A stretch of 7,780 nucleotides of DNA from assembly GCA_029946075.1 (NCBI GenBank), contig JAQSDT010000076.1, positions 1 to 7,780 of the forward strand. The letters run 5' to 3'. Below are positions 5,501 to 7,780 of this stretch, in pieces. A program made the translations under genes and the position numbers. Below the pieces are notes generated by a model. It searched no databases and had not been told where the DNA came from. It saw only the letters and a program-made list of their open reading frames with translations. Positions within the stretch are counted from its first letter, which is position 1. Each line of letters begins with the position of its first letter. The DNA is from a bacterium. GTDB lineage: Bacteria > Pseudomonadota > Alphaproteobacteria > Rhizobiales > Xanthobacteraceae.

Positions 5501-6573
5501 CGGCTTCCAGTCGGGTGAAGCTGAAGCCGGGCGACACCATCGGAATTCTCGGCGGCGGACAATTGGGCCGGATGCTGGCGATGGCGGCGGCGCGCCTCGG
5601 CCTCAAATGCCAGGTGTTTTCGCCGGATCCGGATTCGCCCGCCTTCGACGTGGTGCTGAACGCGACCTGCGCCGAATATGCCGACGTCGAGGCGCTGGAA
5701 CTGTTCGCCAACGACGTTGACGTCATCACCTATGAATTCGAGAACGTGCCGGCCGCCACCGCCATGGTGCTGGCCGCGCGCCGCCCGGTGCTGCCGGCCT
5801 ACAAGATTCTCGAGACCACACAGGACCGCCTGGTCGAGAAGGATTTCATCAAGCGGCTCGGCATCGGCACCGCCGATTACGCCGACGTGTCGTCGGTGGA
5901 ATCGTTGAAGGCTGCGATTGTGCGCATCGGCCTGCCCGCGGTGATCAAGACCCGCCGCTTCGGCTATGACGGCAAGGGCCAGGCGATCATTCGCGAAGGC
6001 GACGATCCCGGAACGGTGTGGGAAGACCTCGGCACCAAATCCGCCATCCTGGAAGCCTTCGTGCCGTTCGAGCGCGAAATCTCGGTGATCGCCGCGCGTT
6101 CGGCGGACGGCCAGGTCGAATGCTACGACGTCACCGAAAACGAGCATCGCGACCACATCCTGAAATTCTCGCGCGTGCCGGCTGCGATCTCCGACGAACT
6201 CGCAGCGCAGGCGCGCGACGTCGCCGGCAAGATCGCCACCGCGCTCGATTATGTCGGCGTGCTCGCGGTGGAAATGTTCGTGGTCGGCGGCAATGGCGGC
6301 CCGCACGTGCATAATTCCGGTCACTGGACGCTGGACGGCGCCTCGGTCTCGCAGTTCGAGCAGCACATCCGCGCCATCGCCGGCTGGCCGCTGGCAAAGC
6401 CGGTGCGCCACGGACAGGTCACCATGACCAATCTGATCGGCGACGACATCCTGGCCTACGAGCGCTGGCTGACCGTTCCGGGCGCTACCGTGCACCTCTA
6501 CGGCAAGGGCGCGCCGCGCCCCGGCCGCAAGATGGGCCACGTCACCGAAGTGGCACCAGTTCCGAAGAAGTAG
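5497..6573 (+). CDS. purK: N5-carboxyaminoimidazole ribonucleotide synthase lacking the NExAPR active-site segment
   Basis: A 358-residue ATP-grasp enzyme that makes N5-CAIR from AIR, bicarbonate and ATP, the substrate for PurE. It starts with GTG, with GGAGG 7 bases upstream. Visible parts: IGILGGGQLGRM (15-26), YEFENVP (79-85), the ATP-binding loop KTRRFGYDGKGQ (151-162), ILEAFVPFEREISVI (184-198), TENEHRDHILKFSRVP (213-228) and HNSGHWTLDGASVSQFEQH (272-290). Anomaly: family members have a V/I-N-E-I/L-A-P-R segment directly before V-HNSGHW. Here VEMFVVGGNGGPH (258-270) runs straight into VHNSGHW, so that segment is absent. In E. coli PurK the two Mg2+-binding glutamates are, from memory, E226 and E238; the first corresponds to E259 here and the second is lost. 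The frame is otherwise intact. The product may be inactive, or the sequence may carry an error here. Confidence 0.95.
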   Translation: MTASSRVKLKPGDTIGILGGGQLGRMLAMAAARLGLKCQVFSPDPDSPAFDVVLNATCAEYADVEALELFANDVDVITYEFENVPAATAMVLAARRPVLPAYKILETTQDRLVEKDFIKRLGIGTADYADVSSVESLKAAIVRIGLPAVIKTRRFGYDGKGQAIIREGDDPGTVWEDLGTKSAILEAFVPFEREISVIAARSADGQVECYDVTENEHRDHILKFSRVPAAISDELAAQARDVAGKIATALDYVGVLAVEMFVVGGNGGPHVHNSGHWTLDGASVSQFEQHIRAIAGWPLAKPVRHGQVTMTNLIGDDILAYERWLTVPGATVHLYGKGAPRPGRKMGHVTEVAPVPKK

Positions 6574-6578
6574 CGGAT

Positions 6579-7292
6579 CTACTTTCCCGCGACGACGCCG
6601 GCCGGTTCCTGGCTGAGCCAGCGATAGATCACGCCGCCCAGCACACCGCCGATCAGCGGCGCGACCCAGAACAGCCAGAGCTGCGCCAGCGCCCAGCCGC
6701 CGACGAACACCGCCGGCCCCGTGCTGCGCGCGGGGTTCACGGAGGTGTTCGTCACGGGAATGCTGACGAGGTGAATCATCACCAGCGCCAGCCCGATCGC
6801 GAGCGGCGCGAATCCCGCCGGCGCTTTGCCGTGCGTGGCACCCATGATGACGAACAGGAACATCATGGTCATCACCATCTCGGTGATGAAGCAGACCATC
6901 ACGCTGTACTTGCCGGGCGAATGCGCATCGTAACCGTTGGATGCAAAGCCCTTCGCCACATCGAATCCGGGCGCGCCGCTCGCGATGACGTAGAGCAATG
7001 CCGCCGCCGCGATGGCGCCGATCACCTGTGCAATCACGTAGGGCAGGATCTCGCCGGCCGGAAACCGTCCGCCGGCGGCAAGCCCGACCGTAACCGCGGG
7101 ATTGAGATGGCAGCCGGAGATATGGCCGATTGCATAGGCCATGGTCACCACACTCAGGCCGAATGCCAGCGAAACTCCGACGAGGCCGATGCCCACCTGC
7201 GGGAAGCCGGCGGCGATGACGGCGCTGCCGCATCCGGCAAATGTGAGCCAGAACGTACCGATCATCTCAGCGGCGTATTTCTTGGTATTCAT
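6579..7292 (-). CDS. aqpZ: Aquaporin Z
   Basis: A 237-residue inner-membrane water channel of the MIP family with six membrane helices and two half-helices. Both pore motifs are intact: NPA at 64-66 (HLNPAVTVGL) and NPA at 186-188 (NTSVNPARS). The selectivity filter matches a water-specific aquaporin rather than a glycerol facilitator: F44, H174, T183 and R189, the residues corresponding to Phe-His-Thr-Arg of E. coli AqpZ. The N-terminus (KKYAAEMIGTFWLTFAGCGSAV) is typical. The start is supported by GGGAGG six bases before the ATG. Length is close to E. coli AqpZ. Its stop lies 5 bases from the purK stop, so the two genes converge with no room for a separate terminator. It is probably monocistronic and acts in osmotic water flux. 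Confidence 0.96.
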   Translation of the reverse strand: MNTKKYAAEMIGTFWLTFAGCGSAVIAAGFPQVGIGLVGVSLAFGLSVVTMAYAIGHISGCHLNPAVTVGLAAGGRFPAGEILPYVIAQVIGAIAAAALLYVIASGAPGFDVAKGFASNGYDAHSPGKYSVMVCFITEMVMTMMFLFVIMGATHGKAPAGFAPLAIGLALVMIHLVSIPVTNTSVNPARSTGPAVFVGGWALAQLWLFWVAPLIGGVLGGVIYRWLSQEPAGVVAGK

Positions 7293-7551
7293 TTGGCGCC
7301 TCCCGGATTCGCGTTGATCCCTGCAATGCTGGGAATGGCACCATTATTCGCCCGTAATCCGGAAAAATTGAGGGCCGGACAGGCCGAATCCTGCTGATTT
7401 TCGCGGGTTTCCACGGCCAAATGCCATCCTGGCAGGTGGACAATGCCGGATTTGTCTGGTACATGCCCGCGCTCAGGGTTAAGGGCTCGGCCTTTCGCCA
7501 GCCCTTCGCTTTACCAGAATTCATATCCGACCCATTGAAAGAGGATGCCGC

Positions 7552-7780
7552 GTGCAGGTTCTCGTCCGCGATAACAACGTCGATCAAGCCCTCAAGGCGC
7601 TCAAGAAGAAGATGCAGCGAGAGGGTATCTTCCGCGAGATGAAGCTCCGCGGGCATTACGAAAAGCCCTCCGAGAAGAAGGCCCGTGAAAAGGCCGAAGC
7701 CGTGCGCCGCGCACGCAAGCTGGCCCGCAAGAAGCTGCAGCGCGAAGGCCTGCTGCCGATGAAGCCGAAGCCGGTGTTCG
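7552..7780 (+). CDS. rpsU: Small-subunit ribosomal protein S21 (3' end outside window)
   Basis: The first 76 residues of bS21 are present and the frame runs out of the window. The start is GTG at 7552, with AAAGAGG 7 bases upstream; the protein begins MQVLVRDNNVDQALKALKKK as in rhizobial S21. The S21 hallmarks follow: an N-terminal strand, REGIFREMKLRGHYEKPSEKKARE and a long basic helix (AVRRARKLARKKLQREG). Residues past about 65 (LLPMKPKPVF) belong to the C-terminal extension seen in Rhizobiales S21, longer than the E. coli protein. S21 binds the 30S platform next to the anti-Shine-Dalgarno region and helps initiation. No strong promoter is seen in the 259-base spacer upstream (7293-7551). 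Confidence 0.96.
   Translation, partial: MQVLVRDNNVDQALKALKKKMQREGIFREMKLRGHYEKPSEKKAREKAEAVRRARKLARKKLQREGLLPMKPKPVF

Noticed and set aside
5308..7233. Minus-strand open frame of 641 codons
   Set aside because: It runs antisense to purE/purK and out of frame through aqpZ. Its residues (Arg/His/Gly-rich) match no domain, whereas the genes it crosses are certain.
7452..7482. Possible promoter TTGTCT ... GGTTAA for rpsU
   Set aside because: The -10 is weak and the spacing too long; not distinguishable from chance.
7267..7656. Minus-strand open frame of 129 codons over the aqpZ/rpsU spacer
   Set aside because: It overlaps the start of rpsU antisense and the start of aqpZ in another frame, and no domain is seen.

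Overview
The window looks like ordinary chromosome from a high-GC alphaproteobacterium, most likely a Bradyrhizobium/Rhodopseudomonas-type member of the Nitrobacteraceae. This is inferred from the long rhizobial-style S21 protein, two DUF465/YdcH proteins, the purE-purK overlap, a LexA site of the alphaproteobacterial direct-repeat type (GAAC-N7-GAAC) and a CtrA-type site (TTAA-N7-TTAAC). No mobile element, tRNA, rRNA or CRISPR array was seen.

Layout: (1) 1-1321, minus: N-terminal part of a membrane-anchored protein with three PAS domains, cut by the window start. (2) 1322-1581: divergent spacer with a CtrA-type box. (3) 1582-2685, plus: FAD-dependent oxidoreductase of the L-2-hydroxyglutarate oxidase family. 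(4) 2804-2989 minus and 3227-3433 plus: two small DUF465/YdcH proteins transcribed divergently. (5) 3629-4173, plus: a compact two-gene operon of unknown function (70 and 83 codons) preceded by a perfect alphaproteobacterial SOS box inside its probable promoter. (6) 4177-4860, minus: soluble GGDEF diguanylate cyclase, convergent with the SOS-type operon and separated from it by 3 bases, with a 9-bp hairpin over the junction. (7) 5012-6573, plus: purE and purK, overlapping by 4 bases, behind a strong-looking promoter. (8) 6579-7292, minus: aquaporin Z. (9) 7552-7780, plus: start of rpsU (ribosomal protein S21), cut by the window end.

Two things deserve most attention. First, the PurK reading frame is intact but lacks the conserved Asn-Glu-x-Ala-Pro-Arg segment just before HNSGHW. 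The Glu of that segment is a metal ligand in the ATP-grasp active site. The junction resembles an in-frame deletion between short direct repeats, so this PurK may be inactive, or the sequence may be in error. Second, the two-gene operon of unknown function is a good candidate for a DNA-damage-induced (LexA-controlled) system.

The cyclic-di-GMP theme appears at least once (the GGDEF protein), and perhaps twice if the truncated PAS protein carries a GGDEF/EAL output, which cannot be seen here. The purE/purK pair makes CAIR in purine synthesis; the other genes appear functionally independent of each other.
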